NCBI RefSeq assembly: GCF_022668875.1
Contig: NZ_JAKGCR010000004.1
Location: 62,001 to 126,000 of the forward strand
Source of the DNA: Domibacillus sp. PGB-M46
Lineage (GTDB): Bacteria > Bacillota > Bacilli > Bacillales > Domibacillaceae
Direction: 5' to 3'
DNA: 64,000 bases
This document shows positions 15,771 through 23,793 of the stretch, piece after piece. Numbering within the stretch: the first letter of the stretch is position 1; each line of letters starts with the position of its first letter. Both the position numbers and the translations under genes were made by a program. Below the pieces are notes generated by a model, which was not told the DNA's origin, searched no databases, and saw nothing but the letters and a program-made list of their open reading frames with translations.

Positions 15771-16934
15771 TCATACAATCACCTTTTTAAGCCTCTCTGC
15801 AGCCTGTTTTAATAAGGGAACAGGCTGTACAAGGGCGATACGCACATAGCCCTTGCCCGCTGTGCCAAATGCGCTTCCCGGCACCATTACAACGCCGGCT
15901 TTATCAATCGCTTCGAAAACAAAAGCGCGGTCATCGCTGCCGGACGGAATTTTCGTCCATAAAAACATGCCGCCCCCAGGCTGCTCAACCGGCCATCCGA
16001 TCTCTTGAAGCCCCAATGAGAGTGCTTCAGCCCGTGCCCGGAATTCCATCCGGAGCTTGTTTGTGATTTCCTCCGCATGATCAAGGGCAAAAATAGCTGC
16101 TTTCTGAACCGGAGCGAACACCCCATAATCCAAATTGGATTTGAGCTGCTTCAGCACACGAATCATGTCAGCATTTCCGGCAATATACGCAATGCGTGCC
16201 CCGGCCAGACTGAAGGTTTTAGAAAGAGAATTGATTTCCATCCCTACTTCCATTGCACCGGAAATAGAAAGAAAACTAAACGGTTCCCCGCCTTCAAAGT
16301 AAAACTCTGAATAAGCCGCGTCATGCAGTACAATGATATCGTGCTTTTTAGCAAAATCAATGACCTGCTCAAAAAATGCACGATTCGGCATTGCCGGTAC
16401 AGGATTGCCAGGCAGATTGAGCAGCATTAGCTTTGCTTTTTGAGCGATATCTTCTGGAATAAGAGATAAATCCGGCAGAAATTGATTTTCAGGCAGAAGC
16501 GGCATAAAGTACGGCACCGCACCAGCGAGAGAAATGCCGGCTTCATACGCAACATAAGCAGGGTTCGTCGTTAACACGATATCACCGGGATCACAAAAAG
16601 CAAGAGGAAGATGCACGAGCCCTTCCTGAGATCCCATCGTTTGAACGATTTCTGTTTGCGGGTTTAAAAGGACCCGTGTGCGCCGCTTGTAATAATCGGC
16701 TACGGATTGATAAAACTGTGCGGTTCCGCCTAGTGTATAGCCGTAGGCATCCGCTTTCGCACTTTCATCGGCTAGAACGGTCCGAACACGTTCATCCGGC
16801 GGCAAATCCGGGCTGCCAAGGCTTAGATCAATTAAAATATCGCCTTGCTGCTTTTTTTGATCCGTATAGGCTTTTAAGTCACTAAAAATGGATGGGCCAA
16901 AGGCCGCCATTCTTTTAGAAGGTTGAATCTTCAA
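15771..16934 (-). CDS. PLP-dependent class I/II aminotransferase (MtnE/DapL-like)
   Basis: A 387-residue fold-type I aminotransferase. The PLP lysine is in SLSKTFSLAGARIAY (Lys about 239), HDAAYSEFYF gives the Asp/Tyr cofactor contacts, and SLGSPDLPP is the N-terminal substrate loop. The usual NPTG loop is changed to NLPGNPVPAMPN. It most resembles MtnE (methionine-salvage transaminase) and LL-diaminopimelate aminotransferase, but substrate cannot be fixed. TTG at 16934 is favoured because GAGGTG precedes it by 6 bases; a GTG at 16943 is the alternative. It probably shares a transcript with ktrD. Confidence 0.8.
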   Translation of the reverse strand: MKIQPSKRMAAFGPSIFSDLKAYTDQKKQQGDILIDLSLGSPDLPPDERVRTVLADESAKADAYGYTLGGTAQFYQSVADYYKRRTRVLLNPQTEIVQTMGSQEGLVHLPLAFCDPGDIVLTTNPAYVAYEAGISLAGAVPYFMPLLPENQFLPDLSLIPEDIAQKAKLMLLNLPGNPVPAMPNRAFFEQVIDFAKKHDIIVLHDAAYSEFYFEGGEPFSFLSISGAMEVGMEINSLSKTFSLAGARIAYIAGNADMIRVLKQLKSNLDYGVFAPVQKAAIFALDHAEEITNKLRMEFRARAEALSLGLQEIGWPVEQPGGGMFLWTKIPSGSDDRAFVFEAIDKAGVVMVPGSAFGTAGKGYVRIALVQPVPLLKQAAERLKKVIV

Positions 16935-17015
16935 GACAAGCACCTCGTTGCATGAAAATATGTATGTACGCGCCCTATTTTACCACATCAAATCAAAAAA
17001 GTATGCGGCTTGATT

Positions 17016-17043
17016 TGTTAACTATATTAAAAACAGGTTGACA
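17016..17043 (+). promoter_or_regulatory. BirA-type biotin operator overlapping the bioY -35
   Basis: Half-sites TGTTAACT (17016-17023) and GGTTGACA (17036-17043) separated by 12 bp. TTGACA (17038-17043) doubles as the -35, with TACAAT (17062-17067) 18 bp downstream. The same right half-site and promoter overlap occur before bioB. Confidence 0.75.
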
Positions 17044-17098
17044 ATAGAGGGAGCCGCCTTTTACAATAAAAAAAACAATTCACTGGAGGGTTACATAC

Positions 17099-17653
17099 AT
17101 GAAAACAGTTCACTGGATGCAGGCGGCTATGTTTGCTGCTATGATGGCCGTGCTTGGATTCCTGCCGCCTATTCCGCTTTCTTTTACGCCTGTGCCGATT
17201 TCCTTTCAAACAATCGGTGTGATGATTGCGGGGGGCATACTCGGTGCCCGGCTGGGTGCACTCAGCCAGGTTATTTTTCTGCTGGCTGTCGCAGCAGGAG
17301 CTCCTATTCTTGCCGGCGGGCGGGGCGGTCTTGCTGTTTTTGCAGGACCAAGTGCCGGTTTCCTGATTTCCTGGATTGCGGGCGCATTTGTGGTCGGCTT
17401 CCTGGTTGAACGCGCCGCAAAACTATCAGCTAAGCGTACATTTGCTGCTAACGTCGTTGGAGGCGTTCTCGTTTTGTATATTATCGGCATTCCCGTTCAG
17501 TCACTTTTGACAGGGGTCGGGCTGAAAGAAGTCACGCTGGCAAGTGCCGCTTTTATTCCGGGTGACCTGCTGAAAGCGGCGGCGGCGGCCCTTCTTGTTC
17601 CAAGACTGCGTACTGCCCTGCAGGCTGTACCGTCTTTTCGCCGCGCCGCATAA
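17099..17653 (+). CDS. bioY: Biotin transporter BioY (ECF substrate-binding subunit)
   Basis: A 184-residue membrane protein with six hydrophobic helices. It is the biotin-binding S component that works with shared ECF ATPase/T subunits or alone. Family signatures FTPVPISFQTIGVMIAGG, GGRGGLAVFAGPSAGFLI and FIPGDLLKAAAAALL are all present. ATG at 17099 follows CTGGAGGG. It is the first gene of an operon with an acyl-CoA synthetase and a thiolase-like gene, matching B. subtilis yhfU-yhfT-yhfS. The BirA-type operator indicates repression by biotin. Confidence 0.95.
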   Translation: MKTVHWMQAAMFAAMMAVLGFLPPIPLSFTPVPISFQTIGVMIAGGILGARLGALSQVIFLLAVAAGAPILAGGRGGLAVFAGPSAGFLISWIAGAFVVGFLVERAAKLSAKRTFAANVVGGVLVLYIIGIPVQSLLTGVGLKEVTLASAAFIPGDLLKAAAAALLVPRLRTALQAVPSFRRAA

Positions 17654-17685
17654 ATTTTGATATAGTACCAGTGGGGGGATAAAAG

Positions 17686-19089
17686 ATGAATTTAACGTCC
17701 ACACAATCGCTCCGGGCACATTCGTGTCCGGAGCATATTTGTTTGCAAACGCCGGATCGAACCTTTACATACCGGGAGTGGGAGGAGATCACAAAGCGCG
17801 CTGCCGCCTGGCTTTTATCACACGGGCAGCCGGGAGAAACCGTTGCGTTAACCGCTCAAAACAGATGGGAAACGCTCGCCCTATTTTGCGGTGCGGTGCG
17901 GGCTGGGTTTGTTTTTATGCCGCTTGATCCGCGGATGACGGAACCAGAACAGGCTGAGCGGCTTCGGCTCGCAAAGCCGGTGCTGTTCATTCCGGCAGAG
18001 CAGCTTGAAAAAACCGGCTTTTTGATTGAGCAGACCATCCCTTCTTCTTACTGCCATGAGGATGTTCATTGTATGTTTTACTCTGGATTCACTTCTGGTT
18101 CAAGCGGTACGCCAAAGCAATTTATCCGCAGCCAGCGGTCCTGGCTGAAAAGTTTTGAAGCAGGGATGGCCGATTTTCCGCTAACCGGGCTCGAAACGGC
18201 CGTGATCGCCGGTCCTATTCACCATTCACTGTTTTTATATGGAGCCGCATTTGCTTTTTTTAGCGGACAGCCGGTTCTTTTAATGGATAAGTTTGTGCCG
18301 CAGCACACGGCTCAAGCATTAAACCGTCTGGATTCGTTTGTTTTTTACGCGGTTCCGACGATGCTTGAAGCGCTGTACAATCGCTTTTACATTGCTTCAA
18401 AAGGAATTGTTTTTTTATCCGGTGCAGGGTGGACGGCGGAGCGGAAGCAGCAATGGACTGATACATATCCCGCGGCACCGCTTTATGAGTTTTACGGTGC
18501 CTCCGAGCTCAGCTTTGTGTCTTATATGACACCAGAGGATTACAGAGTGCGTCCTGCTTCCTCCGGAAAACCGAGCACGGGTGTAACGGTGGATATTCGG
18601 TCAGGAGGTAAAAGTCTTTCTCCGGGACAAATCGGATCCATTTATGTGAAAAGCCCGATGCTGTTCAGCGGCTATGTGCATGAAGGCCGGTACGAGCTTG
18701 ACATTGGTCAAGACGGCTTTTATACGGTCGGAGATGCGGGCTATGTAGATGAAGCTGGCTGTTTATATGTGGTAGGCAGAGAGCAGTTTATGATGATTAC
18801 AGGCGGCGTAAATGTTTATCCGGAAGAAATAGAGCGGGTCGTTGTAAAATGTCCGGATGTACATGCGGCTGCGGTCACGTCTATTGAAGATGTGCACCTT
18901 GGCGACCGGATTGTCTGCTTTTATACAGGCGGGGCAGACAAAGGAGCCGTCCGCTTTTTTACAAAGCAGTTTCTATCTGTCCAAAAGCTGCCAAGACATT
19001 GGATTCAAACAAACAGTCTTCCACTCACAACGAATGGAAAAATCGACCGGAAAGCCCTTCGAGAAAAAGCAAAGGAGGTCCTGCAGTGA
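17686..19089 (+). CDS. yhfT: Acyl-CoA synthetase/AMP-forming ligase (YhfT-like)
   Basis: A 467-residue ANL-superfamily adenylating enzyme. The P-loop-like motif GFTSGSSGTPK is at 134-144. YEFYGASELSF, VGDAGYVDEAGCLYVVGRE and the C-terminal catalytic lysine segment TTNGKIDRKAL follow. At 467 residues it is shorter than classical long-chain acyl-CoA ligases, suggesting a small or medium-chain acid substrate. It lies between bioY and a thiolase-like gene under biotin control, so a role in supplying or handling a biotin precursor thioester (for example pimeloyl-type) is plausible but unproven. Confidence 0.85.
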   Translation: MNLTSTQSLRAHSCPEHICLQTPDRTFTYREWEEITKRAAAWLLSHGQPGETVALTAQNRWETLALFCGAVRAGFVFMPLDPRMTEPEQAERLRLAKPVLFIPAEQLEKTGFLIEQTIPSSYCHEDVHCMFYSGFTSGSSGTPKQFIRSQRSWLKSFEAGMADFPLTGLETAVIAGPIHHSLFLYGAAFAFFSGQPVLLMDKFVPQHTAQALNRLDSFVFYAVPTMLEALYNRFYIASKGIVFLSGAGWTAERKQQWTDTYPAAPLYEFYGASELSFVSYMTPEDYRVRPASSGKPSTGVTVDIRSGGKSLSPGQIGSIYVKSPMLFSGYVHEGRYELDIGQDGFYTVGDAGYVDEAGCLYVVGREQFMMITGGVNVYPEEIERVVVKCPDVHAAAVTSIEDVHLGDRIVCFYTGGADKGAVRFFTKQFLSVQKLPRHWIQTNSLPLTTNGKIDRKALREKAKEVLQ

Positions 19090-20150
19090 CTGTTTACATT
19101 ACGAATGCGAAAAGAACGCCGGTAGGAGTAAAGAATGGGATTTTTTCAACAATAGAAGCAGCCCATCTTGCAGCACCTGTTATCAAAGAGCTGGCAGACT
19201 GCTCCACAGCTTTGCCCGACGAAGTGATTTTAGGCAATGTCACGGGGCCGGGCGGAAATATTGCGCGCTTGTCGGCTCTTTTGGCCGGGCTTCCCCGGTC
19301 GATACCCGGCTTCACAGTGGACAGGCAGTGTTCATCAGGGCTGGAAGCGATTCGGCTTGGTACAGGGCTTATTGCTTCCGGCGAAGCACAGCATGTCATT
19401 GCCGGCGGCTGTGAAAGCTCCAGTACTTCATTGCGCCCGGAAAAAGCCGTGTTTTCTCCGCAGTCGATTGGAGATCCGGAAATGGGCATAGCAGCAGAAT
19501 GGCTTGCTGAGCGGGAAGACATTTCAAGAAAGGATCAGGATGATTACGCTGTATTAAGTTATCGGCGGTTTGCCGAATCGATCGCGGCAGCGCGGTTCAC
19601 TCATGAAATCGTCCCGGTCGGCGGATGCCCAGTAGATGAGGCAGCTTTGAAAAAACGGCAGATTGAAAGGATGGCTCCGCGGGCAAAAGCAGCTTTTCAG
19701 CCGGGCGGAACGGTGACCGCATTAAATGCATCTGCTTTTAATGATGCGGCTTGTGCAGTATTCATGACGTCTGTAGAAGCACCAGGCTTGAAAGTGATAG
19801 CCAGCGCTGCCAGTGGTGCCGATCCGAACTTTCCAGCCGCTTCGCCTGTGCCGGCGATTGAAAAGCTGCTCATGAAAACGGGGCTCTCTGTATCAGATAT
19901 TGATGTATGGGAAATAAACGAAGCATTCGCTGTGAAAATCATTTATGCAGCACGAAAGCTCGGTATTCCTTTTGAGAAAATAAATCCGGACGGGGGCGGA
20001 TTGGCACTTGGCCATCCGTACGGAGCATCCGGCGCCATGCTTGCACTGCGGCTGTTTTACGGCATGCAGCGGCGGAATGAACAATTCGGCATTGCCGCAG
20101 TAGGAAGTGCAGGAGGCATCGGAGTAGCCATGCTTTTTGAACGCGTTTAA
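19086..20150 (+). CDS. yhfS: Thiolase-family protein lacking the second catalytic cysteine (YhfS-like)
   Basis: A 354-residue thiolase-superfamily protein. The acylated cysteine is present (DRQCSSGLEA, Cys82), as are NEAFA and the catalytic histidine motif GHPYGASGA (His310). However the last motif, normally CxGGGxG, reads AVGSAGGIGVA, placing Gly340 where the proton-shuttling cysteine of Zoogloea-type thiolases sits. GTG at 19086 is chosen: AAAGGAGGT precedes it and it overlaps the yhfT stop by 4 bases. Last gene of the bioY operon. The missing cysteine suggests altered chemistry or partial activity. Confidence 0.85.
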   Translation: MTVYITNAKRTPVGVKNGIFSTIEAAHLAAPVIKELADCSTALPDEVILGNVTGPGGNIARLSALLAGLPRSIPGFTVDRQCSSGLEAIRLGTGLIASGEAQHVIAGGCESSSTSLRPEKAVFSPQSIGDPEMGIAAEWLAEREDISRKDQDDYAVLSYRRFAESIAAARFTHEIVPVGGCPVDEAALKKRQIERMAPRAKAAFQPGGTVTALNASAFNDAACAVFMTSVEAPGLKVIASAASGADPNFPAASPVPAIEKLLMKTGLSVSDIDVWEINEAFAVKIIYAARKLGIPFEKINPDGGGLALGHPYGASGAMLALRLFYGMQRRNEQFGIAAVGSAGGIGVAMLFERV

Positions 20151-20221
20151 AACCTCCAAATCGGTTTTTACCAGTACATGCACGGGTATAAAACGGGAAA
20201 GAAGAGAAGGAGGAAAGCACG

Positions 20222-21661
20222 GTGAAAAAAGAGTTAGATCGGAGAGGGAAATGGCGCTTGTTCGCCATTCTTTTTTTGTCTTTATATGTAGTGATCATGC
20301 TTTACAATGTGTACCGGCCGCTGCCGGAGCATATTTCGTATGCGGGCAAAGAATGGGCGGTTCCGAGTGAAGATGTTGATTTTTTCTACAACCTGTCCGG
20401 TGAAAAAAACGGGGAGAAATTTTATAAGGAAGAAATTTTCACAAGGACCCTCGACATTATAGACGAAGCAGAACAATTTATCGTTTTGGACTTCTTTTTA
20501 TTTAATTCCTACCATGAAAAAGAACAAGAATACCCAGCTATAACAAAGAAAATAACGGATGCACTGCTGGCAAAAAAAGCGGAAAATCCGGACATGCCGA
20601 TTATCTTTATTACAGATGAAGTAAATTCATCGTACGGCTCTCATACCGTACCCGAGTTTGAAGCGATGAAAAAAGCAGGGATCGAGGTTGTCGAAACAAA
20701 CTTGGATGCGTTCCGGGACCCGAATCCCATTTACAGCGGATTTTACCGCATGCTGTTTACGTGGTGGGGTGAGAGCAAGGAAGGCTGGCTGCCGAATGGA
20801 TTAACGGATATGGCGCCGGATATGACCGTACGTTCTTATTTAAAACTCATGAATGTAAAAGCGAATCACCGAAAAACCATTACAACCGAAAAAACGTCCT
20901 TGATCAGTTCAGCGAATCCGCATGACGCAAGCTATTATTTCGCGAATACAGCGTTTGAAATAAGAGAAGCGCTCGTGGGAGATATGCTGCAAAGCGAAAA
21001 AGCCGTTGCCAATACAAGCCGGAACATCTCTTTTCCAGAATGGACGAATGCGGCCGAAAAAAGCGGGGAAGTTCGTGTCCAGCTTTTAACAGAAGGCAAA
21101 ATACAAGAAGCAATTGAAAAAGAATTGGATCGTGCCCAAAAAGGAGACGAAATTTGGCTGGCTATGTTTTACTTAGCCGACCGGAATATGATTGAAGGAC
21201 TGACAGACGCGGCAGAGCGGGGAGCAGATGTCCGCTTAATTTTAGATACAAATAAAAATTCGTTTGGACGCAAAAAAACAGGCCTGCCCAATATTCCAAT
21301 GGCAGCTGAACTGCGTGAAGACACACATAACAGGGTAAAAGTTCGCTGGTCCGCCCAGTCCCCGGAGCAATTTCATTCAAAAATGATGTATATAAGGCAT
21401 GAAAATGAATCGGTTGTCATCAGCGGGTCCGCCAATCATACGTCCCGCAACTTAAACAACTATAATCCGGAAACAGACCTGAAAATAAGAGCCGCCCACA
21501 ATCAGCCTATTATAAAAGAAGTAGATGCGTATATGCATATGCTTTGGGAAAATAAAGGAGCTATTTACACAGATCCATATGAAAAGCATAACGAAAAAAT
21601 ATCGATTATAAAACGAACCATTTACTCATTTCAAAAACTGCTTCATTTTACAACCTTTTAG
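20222..21661 (+). CDS. Phospholipase D-like/cardiolipin synthase-like membrane-anchored protein
   Basis: A 479-residue protein with one N-terminal membrane segment (about 12-28) and two phospholipase D-type half-repeats. The first has NHRKTITTE and ISSANPHDASYYF, the second has FHSKMMYI and ISGSANHTSRNLNNYNPETDL. Each repeat carries a His-x-Lys catalytic element. This fits the PLD superfamily, including cardiolipin synthases, but it lacks the two-helix N-terminus usual for bacterial Cls. Substrate is unknown. GTG at 20222 follows AAGGAGGA. It appears to be a single-gene unit before rtp. Confidence 0.8.
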   Translation: MKKELDRRGKWRLFAILFLSLYVVIMLYNVYRPLPEHISYAGKEWAVPSEDVDFFYNLSGEKNGEKFYKEEIFTRTLDIIDEAEQFIVLDFFLFNSYHEKEQEYPAITKKITDALLAKKAENPDMPIIFITDEVNSSYGSHTVPEFEAMKKAGIEVVETNLDAFRDPNPIYSGFYRMLFTWWGESKEGWLPNGLTDMAPDMTVRSYLKLMNVKANHRKTITTEKTSLISSANPHDASYYFANTAFEIREALVGDMLQSEKAVANTSRNISFPEWTNAAEKSGEVRVQLLTEGKIQEAIEKELDRAQKGDEIWLAMFYLADRNMIEGLTDAAERGADVRLILDTNKNSFGRKKTGLPNIPMAAELREDTHNRVKVRWSAQSPEQFHSKMMYIRHENESVVISGSANHTSRNLNNYNPETDLKIRAAHNQPIIKEVDAYMHMLWENKGAIYTDPYEKHNEKISIIKRTIYSFQKLLHFTTF

Positions 21662-21677
21662 AAAAAAACAAAATTTT

Positions 21678-21704
21678 CAACTAATTGCATTATGTGCAAA
21701 ATTC
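21678..21704. promoter_or_regulatory. Replication terminator (Ter)-like site upstream of rtp
   Basis: The site contains CAACTAATTGCATTATGTGC followed by AAAATTC. It fits the B. subtilis Ter pattern (ACTAA, spacer, TATGTAC, AAAT) with one change in the TATGTAC block. It ends 4 bp before the rtp -35 box, as Ter sites do at the B. subtilis rtp promoter. A second, opposed site was not seen here. Confidence 0.65.
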
Positions 21705-21708
21705 AAAT

Positions 21709-21737
21709 TTGACATTTTTAAAAGAAAGAATTAAAAT
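21709..21737 (+). promoter_or_regulatory. SigA promoter of rtp
   Basis: TTGACA (21709-21714), 17 bp, TAAAAT (21732-21737). RTP bound at the adjacent Ter-like site could autorepress it. Confidence 0.8.
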
Positions 21738-21760
21738 AAAAGAAAAAAGGTCGTGACAAA

Positions 21761-22120
21761 ATGCCAAGAGGTGAAGGAAAGTTTTTAATCAAGCAGCGTG
21801 CATTCTTAAAACTGTATATGATTCGTTTTGTGGAAGAACATAAAATGTACGGTATGCAGGCAATGGATGAACTGAAAGCATCGTTTAAAGCATTTGGATA
21901 CGAGCCAAACCATTCGGAAATTTACCGCTCTCTTCATGAACTGATTGATGATGGCATCTTAAAGCGGCAGAAAAAAGTGCAGGAAGGCGCAAAATACAAA
22001 GAAATCGTCATCTATCAATTTGCCGACTATGAAAAAGCAAAGTTATATAAGAAACAAGTGAAAACCGACCTCGACCGCAGCATGTCTTTGTTACGGAAAG
22101 CGCTGGAGGATGTATACTAA
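21761..22120 (+). CDS. rtp: Replication terminator protein
   Basis: A 119-residue winged-helix protein closely matching B. subtilis RTP (122 aa). Shared segments include FLIKQRAFLKLYMI, PNHSEIYRSLHELIDDGILK, EGAKYKE and FADYEKAKLYKKQ. Dimers bind Ter sites and stop replication forks in one direction by blocking the helicase. The protein differs mainly at its shorter N-terminus. It stands alone between a strong promoter with an adjoining Ter-like site and its own terminator. Its presence suggests the window is near the replication terminus. Confidence 0.95.
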   Translation: MPRGEGKFLIKQRAFLKLYMIRFVEEHKMYGMQAMDELKASFKAFGYEPNHSEIYRSLHELIDDGILKRQKKVQEGAKYKEIVIYQFADYEKAKLYKKQVKTDLDRSMSLLRKALEDVY

Positions 22121-22142
22121 GCTGGATAACTACCTGTTAAGA

Positions 22143-22174
22143 AACCGCTTCTTTTATAAAAGAAGCGGTTTTTT
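22143..22174 (+). terminator. Terminator after rtp
   Basis: Stem AACCGCTTCTTTT / AAAAGAAGCGGTT with the run TTTTTT. Confidence 0.9.
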
Positions 22175-22298
22175 GCCGTATTCTAGCAGGGAAAGTAATG
22201 TGTTTTGGATTTTATGAACACAATTCACTTTAAAAATAAAATGTTTTTATTTTTCTTTTTATATACGTTTCTAGTTAAATTATTTAAATTATTCAATA

Positions 22299-22312
22299 AT
22301 AAAGCGTTTTCA
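22299..22312 (+). promoter_or_regulatory. cre-like site upstream of citM
   Basis: ATAAAGCGTTTTCA matches 12 of 14 positions of TGWAANCGNTNWCA. CcpA repression of citM is known in B. subtilis. The surrounding 22180-22350 is AT-rich and holds no gene. Confidence 0.55.
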
Positions 22313-22368
22313 AAAAGCGAATGTAAAAAATGAAAAAATGAGAAAAAGAAAAAAAGGAGTTGGTTTCT

Positions 22369-23700
22369 ATGACAATGCTCGCCATTCTTGGATTTTCGAT
22401 GGTAGCTGTTTTTATGTATCTGATAATGAGCGGAAGATTATCCGCATTGATCGCACTGATGATTGTCCCGGCTGCATTTGCTCTTTTTGCCGGATTTGGA
22501 TCCAAGATTGGAGAAATGGCTTTAACGGGTATTACGGATCTTGCACCAACCGGCGTTATGCTGATGTTTGCGATTCTTTACTTTGGCATTATGATCGATG
22601 CCGGCTTGTTTGATCCTGTAGTAGGAAAAATTTTAAAAGCGGTTAAAGGAGATCCAATGAAAATTGTGGTCGGTACCGCTGTACTGGCTATGATTGTTTC
22701 ATTAGACGGAGACGGAACCACAACCTACATGATTACGATCTCAGCTATGCTTCCGCTTTACCAGCGTTTAAAAATGAATCCGCTTATTCTTCCGGCTGTA
22801 GCGCTTATGGCTGTAGGGGTAACCAACCTTACACCTTGGGGCGGGCCGACTGCCCGTGCAGCAAGTGCCCTGAGCCTTGATATGCAGGAGCTGTTTAATC
22901 CTCTTATTCCAGTTATGGCTGCCGGCGCTCTTTGGGTGATTGCCGCTGCTTACTGGATGGGTAAAAAAGAACGGAACCGCCTTGGTGTCCTTTCATTGGA
23001 AGAACTCAATCAGCCGGTTGAAGGAAAAAGCTATTTAACGTTTTTCGGAACAGCTGCTGTTTCAGAAGAAGATGCAAAATGGAAGCGTCCAAAGCTTCTT
23101 TGGTTTAACTTTGCGCTGACTATTGCACTTATGGTGATGCTCATTCTAGGCGTTATGCCGCTGCCAATCCTGTTTATGCTTGCTTTTGCTGTTGCCATTA
23201 CGATCAACTACCCAAATGTAGCCAATCAAAAAGAACGTATTGCAGCACATGCAGGCAATGTGCTGGCTGTCGTATCACTCGTGTTTGCAGCCGGTATTTT
23301 CACAGGTATTTTATCTGGAACAGAAATGGTTGATGCGATGGCGAAAAGCTTGATTGCCATTATTCCAGATTCGATGGGCCCGCATCTTCCTGTTATCACA
23401 GCGCTTGCGAGCATGCCATTTACATTCTTCATGTCTAATGATGCTTTTTACTTCGGTGTTCTGCCTATTATCGCAGAGGCTGCTTCCAATTATGGTGTAA
23501 GTGCTGTTGAAATTGGACGTGCTTCACTTTTAGGCCAGCCGGTCCACTTGCTCAGTCCGCTTGTAGCTTCCACGTATCTGCTTGTCGGGATGGCAAAAGT
23601 AGATTTTGGCCAATATCAGCGCTTTACGCTTTTATGGACAGTCGGAACAGCCGTTGTCATGACGGTAGCTGCTATTTTGCTAGGTGTTATTTCTCTATAA
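22369..23700 (+). CDS. citM: Metal-citrate/proton symporter, CitMHS family
   Basis: A 443-residue transporter with about 12 hydrophobic helices. Family motifs include ITDLAPTGVMLMFAILYFG, SLDGDGTTTYMITISAMLPL and NLTPWGGPTARAASAL. CitM takes up citrate as a complex with Mg2+ or other divalent ions. I chose ATG 22369 (AAAGGAG 9 bases upstream) over TTG 22360, which touches the ribosome site. The citST-like two-component genes follow directly, giving the typical inducible citrate uptake locus. Confidence 0.93.
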   Translation: MTMLAILGFSMVAVFMYLIMSGRLSALIALMIVPAAFALFAGFGSKIGEMALTGITDLAPTGVMLMFAILYFGIMIDAGLFDPVVGKILKAVKGDPMKIVVGTAVLAMIVSLDGDGTTTYMITISAMLPLYQRLKMNPLILPAVALMAVGVTNLTPWGGPTARAASALSLDMQELFNPLIPVMAAGALWVIAAAYWMGKKERNRLGVLSLEELNQPVEGKSYLTFFGTAAVSEEDAKWKRPKLLWFNFALTIALMVMLILGVMPLPILFMLAFAVAITINYPNVANQKERIAAHAGNVLAVVSLVFAAGIFTGILSGTEMVDAMAKSLIAIIPDSMGPHLPVITALASMPFTFFMSNDAFYFGVLPIIAEAASNYGVSAVEIGRASLLGQPVHLLSPLVASTYLLVGMAKVDFGQYQRFTLLWTVGTAVVMTVAAILLGVISL

Positions 23701-23701
23701 G

Positions 23702-23738
23702 AAAAAATCCCGGATCAAACCGAATCCGGGATTTTTTC
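23702..23738 (+). terminator. Terminator between citM and the two-component genes
   Basis: Stem AAAATCCCGGAT / ATCCGGGATTTT with loop and T run. Confidence 0.88.
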
Positions 23739-23793
23739 TTTTATTCTGGCCTGTTTTTTCGTACAATTTGGTAAAAAGAAGATAGGAGTTCAC

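Noticed and set aside
19094-19522. 142-codon minus-strand frame over yhfS
   Set aside because: Lies wholly inside a conserved thiolase gene.
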